Source: Hyphomicrobiales bacterium (GTDB taxonomy: Bacteria > Pseudomonadota > Alphaproteobacteria > Rhizobiales > Rhizobiaceae). From it: a stretch of 64,000 bases of DNA. The stretch is taken from positions 1 through 64,000 of the forward strand of contig UEIF01000033.1 of NCBI GenBank assembly GCA_900468805.1, given 5' to 3'. The notes below the pieces were generated by a model. That model was given only the letters and a program-made list of their open reading frames with translations. It had not been told where the DNA came from and did not search any database. Made by a program: the position numbers and the translations under genes. Positions 28,226-36,648 of the stretch are shown one piece after another (the stretch's first letter is position 1; each line of letters starts with the position of its first letter).

Positions 28226-28960
28226 ATGCTCAAAGTAGAAAACGTCAAAAAAGCCTTCGGTCCCGTCACCGTCCTCGACGGCGTCAACCTCACCATCAAG
28301 CCCGGTGAGGTCGTCTCGATTCTCGGCTCATCCGGTTCCGGCAAATCGACGCTGATCCGCTGCATCAACGGCCTGGAAAAATTGAACGGCGGCAGCATCA
28401 CCGTCGACGATTTCGACGTCAGCAAGCCGAAGGATCTTGCGGAAGCGCGCAAACGGTCGGGCACCGTCTTCCAGCTCTTCAATCTCTATCCGCACATGAC
28501 TGTGCTCGGAAACATCACGCTGGCGCCGATCGAAGTGCTGAAGAAGCCACGTGCGGAAGCCGAAGCCACCGCCCGCGCCCTCTTGAAGTCCGTCGGTCTC
28601 GGTGACCGTGCCGATGCCTACCCCGCTCAGCTTTCAGGCGGTCAGCGCCAGCGCGTGGGCATCTGCCGTGCGCTCGCCATGCAGCCGCGCTATCTGTTGC
28701 TCGATGAGGTGACCAGCGCGCTCGACCCGGAAATGACGGCGGAAGTGCTCGATATCCTCGCCAAGCTCGCGAGCGAAGGCACGACCATGCTTTTCGTCAC
28801 CCACGAGATCGAATTCGCGCGGCAGATTTCCAATCGCATCGTCTTCCTCGACAAGGGAAAGCTGCTCGTCGACCTGCCGACCGCCGATTTCTTCGCTACC
28901 GAAGGCGGCATGTCGCATCAGCGTATCGCCCAGTTCCTGTCCAAAATGCGTAAAGATTAG
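28226..28960 (+). CDS. Polar amino acid ABC transporter ATP-binding protein (GlnQ type)
   Basis: 244 residues from the ATG at 28226, one base after the permease stop codon. Walker A is GSSGSGKSTLIRCINGLEKL, the signature LSGGQRQRVGICRAL, and Walker B LLLDEVTSALDPE. The D-loop and the switch His (VTHEIEFAR) are intact. It powers the two permeases just upstream. Confidence 0.95.
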   Translation: MLKVENVKKAFGPVTVLDGVNLTIKPGEVVSILGSSGSGKSTLIRCINGLEKLNGGSITVDDFDVSKPKDLAEARKRSGTVFQLFNLYPHMTVLGNITLAPIEVLKKPRAEAEATARALLKSVGLGDRADAYPAQLSGGQRQRVGICRALAMQPRYLLLDEVTSALDPEMTAEVLDILAKLASEGTTMLFVTHEIEFARQISNRIVFLDKGKLLVDLPTADFFATEGGMSHQRIAQFLSKMRKD

Positions 28961-28968
28961 AGGTATTC

Positions 28969-29886
28969 ATGCTGCTCTTGGCCAATAAAGAAGCCTGGCC
29001 CGGTTTCCCGACGACGGTGCAGATGTTGCGCGAGGGTGCCATCAGCCTCGATGCCATGGTCGCCGGCATCAGCAAGGTGGAAAGCGAAGTCAAGGTGCGC
29101 AGCGTCGGTTACGGCGGCTGGCCCAATATGCTCGGCAATATGGAACTCGACGGCGCCGTCATGGACGGCAACACCCGCGATGTCGGCACTGTCGGCGCCG
29201 TGCCAAACACGCTACCGGTCGCCCGCCTCGCCCATGAGGTGATGAAGCGCCTGCCGCACGTCATGCTCACCGGCGACGGTGCCCGTCGCTTTGCCAGTGA
29301 AATCGGTTTCTCCGAAGACGACGTGCTGTTCGAAGACAGCAAGCGCGTCTGGTGGGAACGGCTGGAAAAGGAGCTTTCGCCGGAGGAACTGGCGAAATTC
29401 CCCAATATTCCGCTGGCCCCGCTGAGCCGCACCATCACCGATCCCGAGCGCGTGCGCGACACCACCGTCTTCCTGTCGGCTGATCCGGCGCGCGGCATCC
29501 ACGCTGCGACGTCCACCTCGGGTTGGGCCTGGAAATATCCCGGCCGCCTCGGCGACAGTCCCATTCCCGGCGCCGGCTTCTATGCCGATAGCCGTTATGG
29601 CGCAGCCGCCTGCACCCATACCGGCGAGATGACCATGCGTTGCTCGACTGCGCGCACGGTCGTCCTGGCGCTCAAATTCGGCTATTCGCTTTCCGACGCG
29701 GTTAAGCTCGCCGTCGAGGAGCTCAAGGAATTATCCTCCGGTTTCCTGGCCGGCGTGGTCATCCATGCCGTCGACGCCAAGGGCAACCATGAGGTGGTGA
29801 ATTTCAGATGCGAGGGCGAGATCCGCTACTGGCTCTGGGAGGACTCGATGCCCGAACCGGAGCTTCGAGCAGCGAAACAGGCATAA
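28969..29886 (+). CDS. N4-(beta-N-acetylglucosaminyl)-L-asparaginase family Ntn hydrolase
   Basis: 305 residues, with AGAGG before the ATG. The autoprocessing Asp-Thr pair is in RVRDTTVFLSADP (Thr at about residue 165), and ATSTSGWAWKYPGRLGDSPIPGAG carries the substrate-binding Arg and the GDSPIPGAG block of glycosylasparaginases. Family members self-cleave into alpha and beta chains and then cut asparagine side-chain amides or beta-aspartyl bonds. There is no signal peptide, so it acts in the cytosol. It lies between the ATPase and the binding protein of an amino acid importer, so it probably processes the imported compound, perhaps an N-linked or beta-aspartyl amino acid conjugate (inference). 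Confidence 0.87.
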   Translation: MLLLANKEAWPGFPTTVQMLREGAISLDAMVAGISKVESEVKVRSVGYGGWPNMLGNMELDGAVMDGNTRDVGTVGAVPNTLPVARLAHEVMKRLPHVMLTGDGARRFASEIGFSEDDVLFEDSKRVWWERLEKELSPEELAKFPNIPLAPLSRTITDPERVRDTTVFLSADPARGIHAATSTSGWAWKYPGRLGDSPIPGAGFYADSRYGAAACTHTGEMTMRCSTARTVVLALKFGYSLSDAVKLAVEELKELSSGFLAGVVIHAVDAKGNHEVVNFRCEGEIRYWLWEDSMPEPELRAAKQA

Positions 29887-29908
29887 TCAAGAACAGGGAA
29901 ATGGAACC

Positions 29909-30700
29909 ATGAAACGCATTCTCACAGCCATTGCCGCGCTGGCCATCGTTGCCGGCTCTGCGCTTCCGTCCTTTGCCGGCATGATCGACGATATCCGCTC
30001 GCGCGGCGTCGTGCACATCGGCGTATCGCTCGGCGGCGAGCCGATCGGCTTCCGCGACGCGCAGAATAACCCTGTTGGTTATGACGTCGACGTCGCCAAT
30101 CGCCTGGCCGAAAAGCTTGGCGTACCGGTCGAATTTACCGACGTCTCCGGCGACGCCCGCATCTCCATGCTCGTTTCCGGCCAGATCGACGTGGCGATCG
30201 CCAATACTTCGGCCACGCTCGAGCGCGCCAAGGTCGTTAACTTCTCGATCCCCTATAATCGCGCCGGCCTGCGCGTCATCGTCCAGAAGGACTCCGGTAT
30301 CAAGGAATTGAAGGATCTCGCTGGCAAGAAGGTCGTCGTCGGCCGCGGCACGACGGGCGAAACCTTCCTGAAGACGGCCGTGCCGGATGCGCAGCTCGTC
30401 TATGTCGACCAGTTCGCACCCGATGGCGTTCTGCAGCTTCAGCAGAAGCGCGTCGATGCGGCGATCGAAGACTCTTCGCTGCTCGACTACCTCGCTACCA
30501 AGAACCCGACGCTGGTCACCCTTGCTGGCCTCTATTCCAACGACCCGATCGGCATCGCCGTTGCCAAGGGCGATCCGGAATTCGTCCGCTGGCTCGACAT
30601 GTTCGTTTCCGACTACATCCAGTCGGGTGCGTATGAAGCCAACTACAAGAAGTGGTGGGGCGCCGAAGCCAACCCGCCGGCTCTGAACCCGCAGTGGTAA
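29909..30700 (+). CDS. Polar amino acid ABC transporter substrate-binding protein, family 3
   Basis: 263 residues with a Sec signal peptide (MKRILTAIAALAIVAGSALPSFA). The mature protein opens MIDDIRSRGVVHIGVSLGGEPIGFRD and contains PVGYDVDVANRLAEKLG, the family signature. It delivers ligand to the permeases encoded upstream in the same operon. Placing the binding-protein gene last, just before a strong terminator, is slightly unusual. Confidence 0.94.
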   Translation: MKRILTAIAALAIVAGSALPSFAGMIDDIRSRGVVHIGVSLGGEPIGFRDAQNNPVGYDVDVANRLAEKLGVPVEFTDVSGDARISMLVSGQIDVAIANTSATLERAKVVNFSIPYNRAGLRVIVQKDSGIKELKDLAGKKVVVGRGTTGETFLKTAVPDAQLVYVDQFAPDGVLQLQQKRVDAAIEDSSLLDYLATKNPTLVTLAGLYSNDPIGIAVAKGDPEFVRWLDMFVSDYIQSGAYEANYKKWWGAEANPPALNPQW

Positions 30701-30711
30701 GCTGATCCTGA

Positions 30712-30736
30712 CAGGCCGCCTCCGGGCGGCCTGTTT
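30712..30736 (+). terminator. Rho-independent terminator of the amino acid importer operon
   Basis: A perfect 9-bp stem, CAGGCCGCC and GGCGGCCTG, with a TCCG loop followed by TTT, 12 nt after the stop codon. On the opposite strand no T-run follows, so it serves the plus-strand operon. Confidence 0.8.
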
Positions 30737-30740
30737 GCCA

Positions 30741-31742
30741 TCAGGCAGTCAGGCGCGGAAAGAAGGTCGTCGGCACGATGACCGGCGGCTGGTTGGGCCG
30801 AAAAGTGCCGGGGTTGGCGATGAAATCCACCATCTGCTCCACGTAGACGCCCTTGTCGTAGCCGATCGAGGAAATCGGATAGGCATCGAAATCGGTGAGC
30901 GACAGGTTGTCGAAGCCGTACAGACGAAAGCGCGTCGGCCGGTTGGCGGGAAAGTCGACGCGGCAGACATCGAGAATACCCATGGCCATCGCATCCGACG
31001 TGCAGAAGATCGCATCGGGGCAATCGGCGCCGGTCAAGACCGCAGCCGCAGCATGCCCGCTCTCATAGGAGTAGTCGCCTTGCACCGTCCGCCCCAGCTC
31101 TATGCCGTTTTCAGCGAAAGCCTGCCTGTAGAAGCCGATGCGTGCCTGCTCCACCGGCGAGGACGAACGACCGGTCACGAGCCCCGCCCGCTTCACACCC
31201 TTCGTTGCGGCATCGGCGACGGCTTCAGCAATTCCACTGCCTTCATCGGGAATGACGACTGGCGAAAGGTCGTCATGCAGGCCGTTCAACATGATAACCA
31301 GATCGGAACGAAACATGCGCCGCACGGTGGCAGCATCCGCAAAATCCGAAAACACCAGCGCCGCATCGACGTGATAGGCAACGCCATTGCGCAGAAATTC
31401 CTCGACGCGGGCCACCGAACCGATGCGGATCATGATGACCTGCTTGCCGATCGATTGGATCTGGTCCAGCAGCCGGTCGAAAAGATCGAGGTCCGAGAGA
31501 TCGTGGATGTGGTTGACGACAACGGCGACGAGGTTGACCGTTTTGGTCGTCAGGCTCTGCGCCAGAAGGTTCGGCTTGTAGCCAAGCTGTGCAGCCGCCT
31601 CGACCACTCTTTCACGCTTATCGGCCGAAACCGGTCGCGGCTCGGTGGAGAGCGCCCGGCTGGCGACCGCACGCGACACTCCGGCCAGCTTTGCAACATC
31701 GGCAATCGTCGGGGCGGCATCGCGGCCAATGTTTTGTGTCAT
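30741..31742 (-). CDS. LacI-family transcriptional regulator
   Basis: 333 residues. The helix-turn-helix is PTIADVAKLAGVSRAVASRA, followed by the hinge region KPNLLAQSLTTKTVNLV and an effector domain ending in PPVIVPTTFFPRL. It is divergent from the M24-fold gene and convergent with the amino acid importer. The divergent pair is its most likely target, supported by a LacI-type operator directly before its own start codon. Confidence 0.92.
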   Translation of the reverse strand: MTQNIGRDAAPTIADVAKLAGVSRAVASRALSTEPRPVSADKRERVVEAAAQLGYKPNLLAQSLTTKTVNLVAVVVNHIHDLSDLDLFDRLLDQIQSIGKQVIMIRIGSVARVEEFLRNGVAYHVDAALVFSDFADAATVRRMFRSDLVIMLNGLHDDLSPVVIPDEGSGIAEAVADAATKGVKRAGLVTGRSSSPVEQARIGFYRQAFAENGIELGRTVQGDYSYESGHAAAAVLTGADCPDAIFCTSDAMAMGILDVCRVDFPANRPTRFRLYGFDNLSLTDFDAYPISSIGYDKGVYVEQMVDFIANPGTFRPNQPPVIVPTTFFPRLTA

Positions 31743-31760
31743 GTTCGAGCGCTTTCCAAC
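31743..31760. promoter_or_regulatory. LacI-type operator-like palindrome
   Basis: GTTCGAGCGCTTTCCAAC is an imperfect 18-bp palindrome with the central AGCGCT typical of LacI-family operators. It lies immediately upstream of the LacI start codon and overlaps its probable ribosome site, which would allow autoregulation. Confidence 0.5.
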
Positions 31761-31772
31761 CTGTCATGGCGT

Positions 31773-31802
31773 GATAGCGCAGGGAAGCGCATCTTCGCTA
31801 TC
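31773..31802. promoter_or_regulatory. Inverted repeat in the LacI/M24 divergent region
   Basis: GATAGCG (31773-31779) and CGCTATC (31796-31802) form perfect arms 16 nt apart in the 148-bp divergent region. Could be a second regulator site or an mRNA hairpin. Confidence 0.35.
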
Positions 31803-31890
31803 GGAAACTTGCGATCATCCACTTTCGTGGCATTGAAACCGATGCCACGATCCCTTTTCGCCTCAATGCCAGCCTGAATGGAGGAACTGT

Positions 31891-33249
31891 ATGGCAATCA
31901 CCCTATCACCCATAGCCCTGCCCGATTTTGGACCTGTGGCCGCCGAACAACCGCAGATTCCGGCGGCAACCTATGCCGCCCGCGCGGATGCCGCGCTGAA
32001 AGCTGCCGGTACCGACTGGCTCGTCGTCTATGCCGACCGCGAGCACTTCGGCAACATCATGTTCCTCTCCGGTTTCGAACCTCGCTTCGAAGAGGCCCTG
32101 CTATTGCTCGGCCCGAAGGGAAAGCGGGTGATTATCACGGGCAATGAATCAGAGAGCTATACGGTGCTTGCCCGCCTGCCGGGCATCGACGTGCTGCGAG
32201 CGCAGACCTTCAGCCTCATGGGCCAGGACCGCAGCCAAAACCCGCGCCTCTCCGACCGTCTGCGCGACGCCGGCATCGGCAAGGGCGACAGCATCGGCCT
32301 CATAGGCTGGAAGTATCTTTCGGCGGAGGAGGATGAGGATCATGCAAACTGCTTCTTCGTGCCCGACTTCATCGTCTCTGCGCTACGCCGCTTGGCCGGC
32401 AAGATCACCGATGCGACTGCCGTTCTCATGCATCCCGAGACCGGCTTGCGTGCCGTCGTCGATGTCGACCAGCTCGCCGCCTTCGAATGGGCTTCGGCCC
32501 GCTGCTCACGCGCTCTCTGGCGTGTCGTCTCAGGTGTTCGCGAAGGCGACAGCGAGTTCGAGGCACTCGGCAGACTGGGCTACCAAGGCGATCCGCTGAA
32601 CCTGCACACCATGTTCGCCTCTGTCAGTTCTGGCGAGGCCATCGTCGGCCTGCGCAGCCCGACGGCACGGCGTCTGAAGAAGGGTGATGGTGTAACGACT
32701 GCCCTCGGTTACTGGGGTGCCCTCTCCTCCCGCGCCGGCCTGCTGACCGACCATGACGACTCCTTCCTGGAACCTGCCAAGGCCTATTTCGAAGCGTTGA
32801 TCACCTGGTACGAGACGGCCGATATCGGCACGACCGGCAGCGATCTCTTCACATCCGTCACCGAAAAGCTGAAATCCGCCGGCCTGAACTCAGCGCTCAA
32901 CCCCGGCCATCTCGGCAGCCACGAGGAATGGCTGCATTCGCCGGTCCGCCCGGGCTCCACCGAACGCCTGCGCTCAGGCATGCCCTTCCAGGTCGACGTC
33001 ATCCCCGTGCCCATGCCGGCCGGCTGGGCGCTCAACTGCGAGGATGCGGTCGCCTTTGCCGATGCAGAGCTTCGTGAGGCAATCCGCACGAAGTACCCCG
33101 AGATGCATGCCCGCATCACCGCTCGTCGTACCTTCATGGCGGATAAGCTCGGCGTTTCCTTGAATGAGAACATACTACCTCTGTCCGACACGCCGCTCTA
33201 CCTGCCACCCTTCTGGCTGAAAGCGAACCATGTGCTGGTCCGCGCATAG
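31891..33249 (+). CDS. M24 (creatinase/aminopeptidase P) fold protein lacking the usual first metal ligands
   Basis: 452 residues with GGAGGA before the ATG. The N-terminal creatinase-like domain has DWLVVYADREHFGNIMFLSGF, and the pita-bread domain starts near residue 195. Where M24 peptidases have two Asp ligands in a GDxVxxDxG...D block, this protein reads KKGDGVTTALGYWGALSSRA (about 265-282), with Ala at the first position and no Asp before residue 287. A His (NPGHLGSHEE) and a late Glu (NCEDAVAF) remain. It may be a metal-free creatinase-like hydrolase or a non-enzyme. It is followed by a cupin gene. Confidence 0.8.
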   Translation: MAITLSPIALPDFGPVAAEQPQIPAATYAARADAALKAAGTDWLVVYADREHFGNIMFLSGFEPRFEEALLLLGPKGKRVIITGNESESYTVLARLPGIDVLRAQTFSLMGQDRSQNPRLSDRLRDAGIGKGDSIGLIGWKYLSAEEDEDHANCFFVPDFIVSALRRLAGKITDATAVLMHPETGLRAVVDVDQLAAFEWASARCSRALWRVVSGVREGDSEFEALGRLGYQGDPLNLHTMFASVSSGEAIVGLRSPTARRLKKGDGVTTALGYWGALSSRAGLLTDHDDSFLEPAKAYFEALITWYETADIGTTGSDLFTSVTEKLKSAGLNSALNPGHLGSHEEWLHSPVRPGSTERLRSGMPFQVDVIPVPMPAGWALNCEDAVAFADAELREAIRTKYPEMHARITARRTFMADKLGVSLNENILPLSDTPLYLPPFWLKANHVLVRA

Positions 33250-33323
33250 CGCGCAAAGGATCGACGGCCCTTGGCTGTCGGTCCGACCTTACCTAAATTT
33301 AGCTTGAAAGCAGGAGGAGCGGC

Positions 33324-33794
33324 ATGAGCGACGATCACAAGCATATCGACTGGCGCGAACATGGCGTGAAGGTCATTCCCGGCAACGCACTCGATCCGAA
33401 TACGGCGCAGACGCCGGGCATGAACCGCGCAACCGCCATCAACAATGCGCGCGCCGGGGCGGAGAAGATCTGGGCTGGTACGGTGACGATCCATGCCAAT
33501 GCCAAGACCGGCGCCCATCATCACGGCGATCTCGAAAGCATCATCTATGTGGTGAAAGGCAAGGCACGCATGCGCTGGGGCGAAAACCTCGAATTCACCG
33601 CAGAAGCCGGCCCCGGCGATTTCATCTACGTGCCGCCTTTCGTTCCCCATCAGGAAATCAACGCCAACCGTGACGAGACGCTGGAATGCGTGGTCGTGCG
33701 ATCAGGCCAGGAACCTGTGGTCGTCAACCTCGACATCGAACCGATCGAAAAGCCTGAAGACGTCCCCTGGATCGACCCCATACACCGCCACTAG
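33324..33794 (+). CDS. Cupin-domain protein
   Basis: 156 residues with GGAGGAG before the ATG. Cupin motif 1 is TGAHHHGDLESIIYVVKGKARMRWG and motif 2 is GDFIYVPPFVPHQEIN, so the metal-binding His, His, Glu and second-motif His are all present. The single-domain cupin fold covers enzymes and binding proteins; no substrate can be assigned. It lies 74 nt after the M24-fold gene on the same strand, so co-transcription is likely. The convergent GMC oxidoreductase ends 3 nt further on. Confidence 0.85.
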   Translation: MSDDHKHIDWREHGVKVIPGNALDPNTAQTPGMNRATAINNARAGAEKIWAGTVTIHANAKTGAHHHGDLESIIYVVKGKARMRWGENLEFTAEAGPGDFIYVPPFVPHQEINANRDETLECVVVRSGQEPVVVNLDIEPIEKPEDVPWIDPIHRH

Positions 33795-33797
33795 CTC

Positions 33798-35411
33798 TCA
33801 AGCAGCGGCGAGGATCATCGCCGCGCCCTTTTCCGCCACCATCATCGTCGGCGCGTTGATATTGCCGGCTGTGATGTTCGGGAAAACCGAGGCATCGACG
33901 ATCCGCAGCCCGGTGATGCCGTGCACCCTCAGGGAGGCGTCGACCACGGATGTCGTAGCATCCGGCCCCATCGAAGCCGATCCGCAGAGGTGATAGATCG
34001 ATCCGGAATTGCCGCGGAAATAGGTCAGCAACTCCTCGTCCGTCTGAGCTTCTACCGAAGGGGGCATCTCCATTTCGGTGATTGCTCGCAGAGCCGGCGC
34101 TTCCATGATCCGGCGCACCAGCCGGCCGCCCTGAACAACCTCTTCTTCGTCATGCACAGTGCCGAGATAATTCGGCCTGATCTGCGGCGCGTCCGCCAAC
34201 TCAGGCGAGACGATGCCGACCGTGCCGCGGCTCGTCGGCCGGCAGGAGTTGAAGGCCAGAAGAAAACCCGAATAGGGCTCCGGCTTCAAACCTGCCTTCG
34301 GATCCGTTGGAATGCGATAGGAGAGCGGATTGAAATAAAGCTGGATATTCGGACGCTCTTCCTCCCGACGGCCGCGCAGGAAGGCGCCGGCCTGGTTGAC
34401 GCTGAGCGCCAGCGGCCCGCGCCGCGTCAGGATGTAACGCAAAGCCTGCCGCGCCTGACCGAAGATCGTGCCGAGCTCGTCGTTCAGGGTCGGCACGGTG
34501 GAGCGGTAATAGAAGCTGGCGCAGAGGTGATCCTGCAAGTTTTTGCCGACGGCCGGCAGATGCCGGACCAGCGGAATGCCGAGAGATTGCAGATGCGAAC
34601 CGTCGCCGATACCGGAAAGCTGCAGCAGCTTCGGCGTATCGACGGCCCCGGCTGACACAATGACTTCCTGCCGCGCCGAATAGCTGGTAACGCCGCCCGG
34701 GCCGATCACCTCGACGCCGGTCGCCCGGGCTTCCGCATCGACCACGATCCGCCGTACGCGGCTGTTGCGCAGGATAGCCAGATTGGGCCGGCCGAGTGCC
34801 GGTCTCAGATAGGCGAGCGACGATGAGGAACGAACGCCATTCCGCGTATTGATATCGTAGATACCGGCGCCTTCGATATCAGCGCCATTGAAATCCGCAT
34901 TCAGCGGCATCTGCAACTCGGCGCAAGCTTCCAGGAAACGGTCGGTAATCGCATGCGATTGGCCACGCATCGGCGTCACATGGATCGGCCCGCCGCCGCC
35001 ATGATATTTGCTCTCGCCACCCGCATGCGTCTCCAGCTTGCGGAAGAAAGGCAGCACATCCTCATAACCCCAGCCGAGATTGCCGGCAGCCTTCCAATCG
35101 TCGAAATCATCGGCAGCACCGCGCACGAAGATCATCGCATTGATGGAGCCGGAACCGCCCTGCACCTTGCCGCGCGGCGCATAGATACGTCGGCCGTTGA
35201 GCGCAGCTTCCGGCTCGCTCCAGTACATCCAGTTGACCTTCGGATCGTAGTAGGAACGCGCATAGCCAACCGGGACACGAAACCACGGTGAGCTGTCATT
35301 GCCGCCGGCCTCGATCAGCAGCACATTGTGCCTGCCGCTCTCGCTGAGGCGTGCGGCCAGAATGCAGCCGGCCGAGCCGGCGCCGACGATGATGTAATCG
35401 TATGTCGTCAT
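33798..35411 (-). CDS. GMC-family FAD-dependent oxidoreductase
   Basis: 537 residues. The N-terminal FAD motif is DYIIVGAGSAGCILAARLSE, GMC signature 1 is RGKVQGGSGSINAMIFVRG, and the C-terminal block has the catalytic His in YHLCGSASMG and the Asn in NITAGNINAPTMM. These enzymes oxidise primary alcohols such as choline, sugars or polyols. It ends the eleven-gene minus-strand block and lies 8 nt after the enolase-superfamily gene. A sugar alcohol or sugar acid substrate is inferred from context. Choline dehydrogenase annotations of such proteins are often over-specific. Confidence 0.92.
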   Translation of the reverse strand: MTTYDYIIVGAGSAGCILAARLSESGRHNVLLIEAGGNDSSPWFRVPVGYARSYYDPKVNWMYWSEPEAALNGRRIYAPRGKVQGGSGSINAMIFVRGAADDFDDWKAAGNLGWGYEDVLPFFRKLETHAGGESKYHGGGGPIHVTPMRGQSHAITDRFLEACAELQMPLNADFNGADIEGAGIYDINTRNGVRSSSSLAYLRPALGRPNLAILRNSRVRRIVVDAEARATGVEVIGPGGVTSYSARQEVIVSAGAVDTPKLLQLSGIGDGSHLQSLGIPLVRHLPAVGKNLQDHLCASFYYRSTVPTLNDELGTIFGQARQALRYILTRRGPLALSVNQAGAFLRGRREEERPNIQLYFNPLSYRIPTDPKAGLKPEPYSGFLLAFNSCRPTSRGTVGIVSPELADAPQIRPNYLGTVHDEEEVVQGGRLVRRIMEAPALRAITEMEMPPSVEAQTDEELLTYFRGNSGSIYHLCGSASMGPDATTSVVDASLRVHGITGLRIVDASVFPNITAGNINAPTMMVAEKGAAMILAAA

Positions 35412-35419
35412 CTTCGTTC

Positions 35420-36637
35420 TCAGCCGCGAGCCGGGGCAAAGGCCTTCACGTCGGCGGGCTTGTCATCCATTTGCAGATGCAGTCGCTGCCCTTCGTAAGG
35501 CGAGTGTTTTGCGACGACATCGAGATTGAGTTCCACGCCCAGCCCCGGCTCGTCCGATGGGATCAGATAGCCATCCTCGAAGCGCAGCGGCGTCTTCAGG
35601 ATCTCGGCGTAGAAGCCCGAGAAATCGACAATCGCCTCGTGGATCAGGAAGTTCGGCGAAGAAGCGGCAAGCTGGATGCTGGCCGCAGCGCCGACAGGAC
35701 CATTGTAGAGATGCGGCGCGATCTGCGCGTAATGCGCTTCGGCCATGCCGGCGATCTTCTTCGATTCCAGAATGCCGCCGGCACGCGCCACGTTCATCTG
35801 CAGGATCGAGGCCGCACCGGTTTCCAGAACGCGCTGGAACTCGTATTTCGTCGTCAACCGCTCGCCGGTGGAAATCGGGATCGAGGTCTTGCGGGCAACT
35901 TCCGCCATCGCCTCTTCCTGGCCCGGAGGCACCGGCTCCTCGAACCAGAGCGGATCGTATTTCTCCAGCCGCTGCGCCAGCCGGATCGCCGAGGACGGCA
36001 CCATCTGTCCATGCGTGCCGAAGAGCAGATCGGCGCTGCTGCCGACAGCCGCGCGGATCTTGGCACAGAATTCCTCGCAGCGATCCATGACGCCGAGCGA
36101 AACCTGATGGCCGGAATAGGCGGTATAGGGACCGGCCGGGTCGAACTTGACGGCAGTAAAGCCCATCTCGACCATCTTCACCGCGCATTCGGCGGCAAGA
36201 TCCGGATCGTTATAGTCATATTCGCCGGCAGCGTTTTTCGGATAGAGATAGGTATAGGCGCGCAGCTTCTCATGCACGCGCCCGCCGATCAGCTTGTGCA
36301 CCGGCTTGCCGGCCGCCTTGCCAATAATATCCCAGCACGCGATCTCCAGGCCGGAGACGATGCCCATCATCGTCGGATCCGGTCGCTGCGTGAAACCGCT
36401 CGAATAGGCGAGCCGCCAGAAGCGCTCGATATCATGCGGATCATGGCCGAGCAGATAGCGCTGGAAGACATCCTCGATCAGCGGCACGAGTGCGTTCGGA
36501 TGGAAAGCGGTGGAATAGATCTCCCCGACACCCTCGATCCCGTCTGCCGTCGTCAGTCGTACGAAGATCCAGTACATGCCGCCGATATGCGGCGGCGGGA
36601 CGGCGACGACATGGGTGGAAAGCGATGCGATCTGCAT
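35420..36637 (-). CDS. Mandelate racemase/muconate lactonizing enzyme family protein, galactonate-dehydratase-like
   Basis: 405 residues of the enolase superfamily. Glu233 (LWFEEPV), Glu259 (ISTGER) and His309 (APHLYNG) have the same mutual spacing as the E. coli galactonate dehydratase residues Glu209, Glu235 and His285, as I recall them. At the position of the first metal ligand (Asp183 of DFHG) it reads FGTHG, so Gly207 replaces Asp while the following His209 is kept. It would be a sugar-acid dehydratase or cycloisomerase with an altered metal site. The gene lies in an operon with an importer, an aldehyde dehydrogenase and a GMC oxidoreductase. Confidence 0.85.
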   Translation of the reverse strand: MQIASLSTHVVAVPPPHIGGMYWIFVRLTTADGIEGVGEIYSTAFHPNALVPLIEDVFQRYLLGHDPHDIERFWRLAYSSGFTQRPDPTMMGIVSGLEIACWDIIGKAAGKPVHKLIGGRVHEKLRAYTYLYPKNAAGEYDYNDPDLAAECAVKMVEMGFTAVKFDPAGPYTAYSGHQVSLGVMDRCEEFCAKIRAAVGSSADLLFGTHGQMVPSSAIRLAQRLEKYDPLWFEEPVPPGQEEAMAEVARKTSIPISTGERLTTKYEFQRVLETGAASILQMNVARAGGILESKKIAGMAEAHYAQIAPHLYNGPVGAAASIQLAASSPNFLIHEAIVDFSGFYAEILKTPLRFEDGYLIPSDEPGLGVELNLDVVAKHSPYEGQRLHLQMDDKPADVKAFAPARG

Positions 36638-36648
36638 GGCCGTAATCC

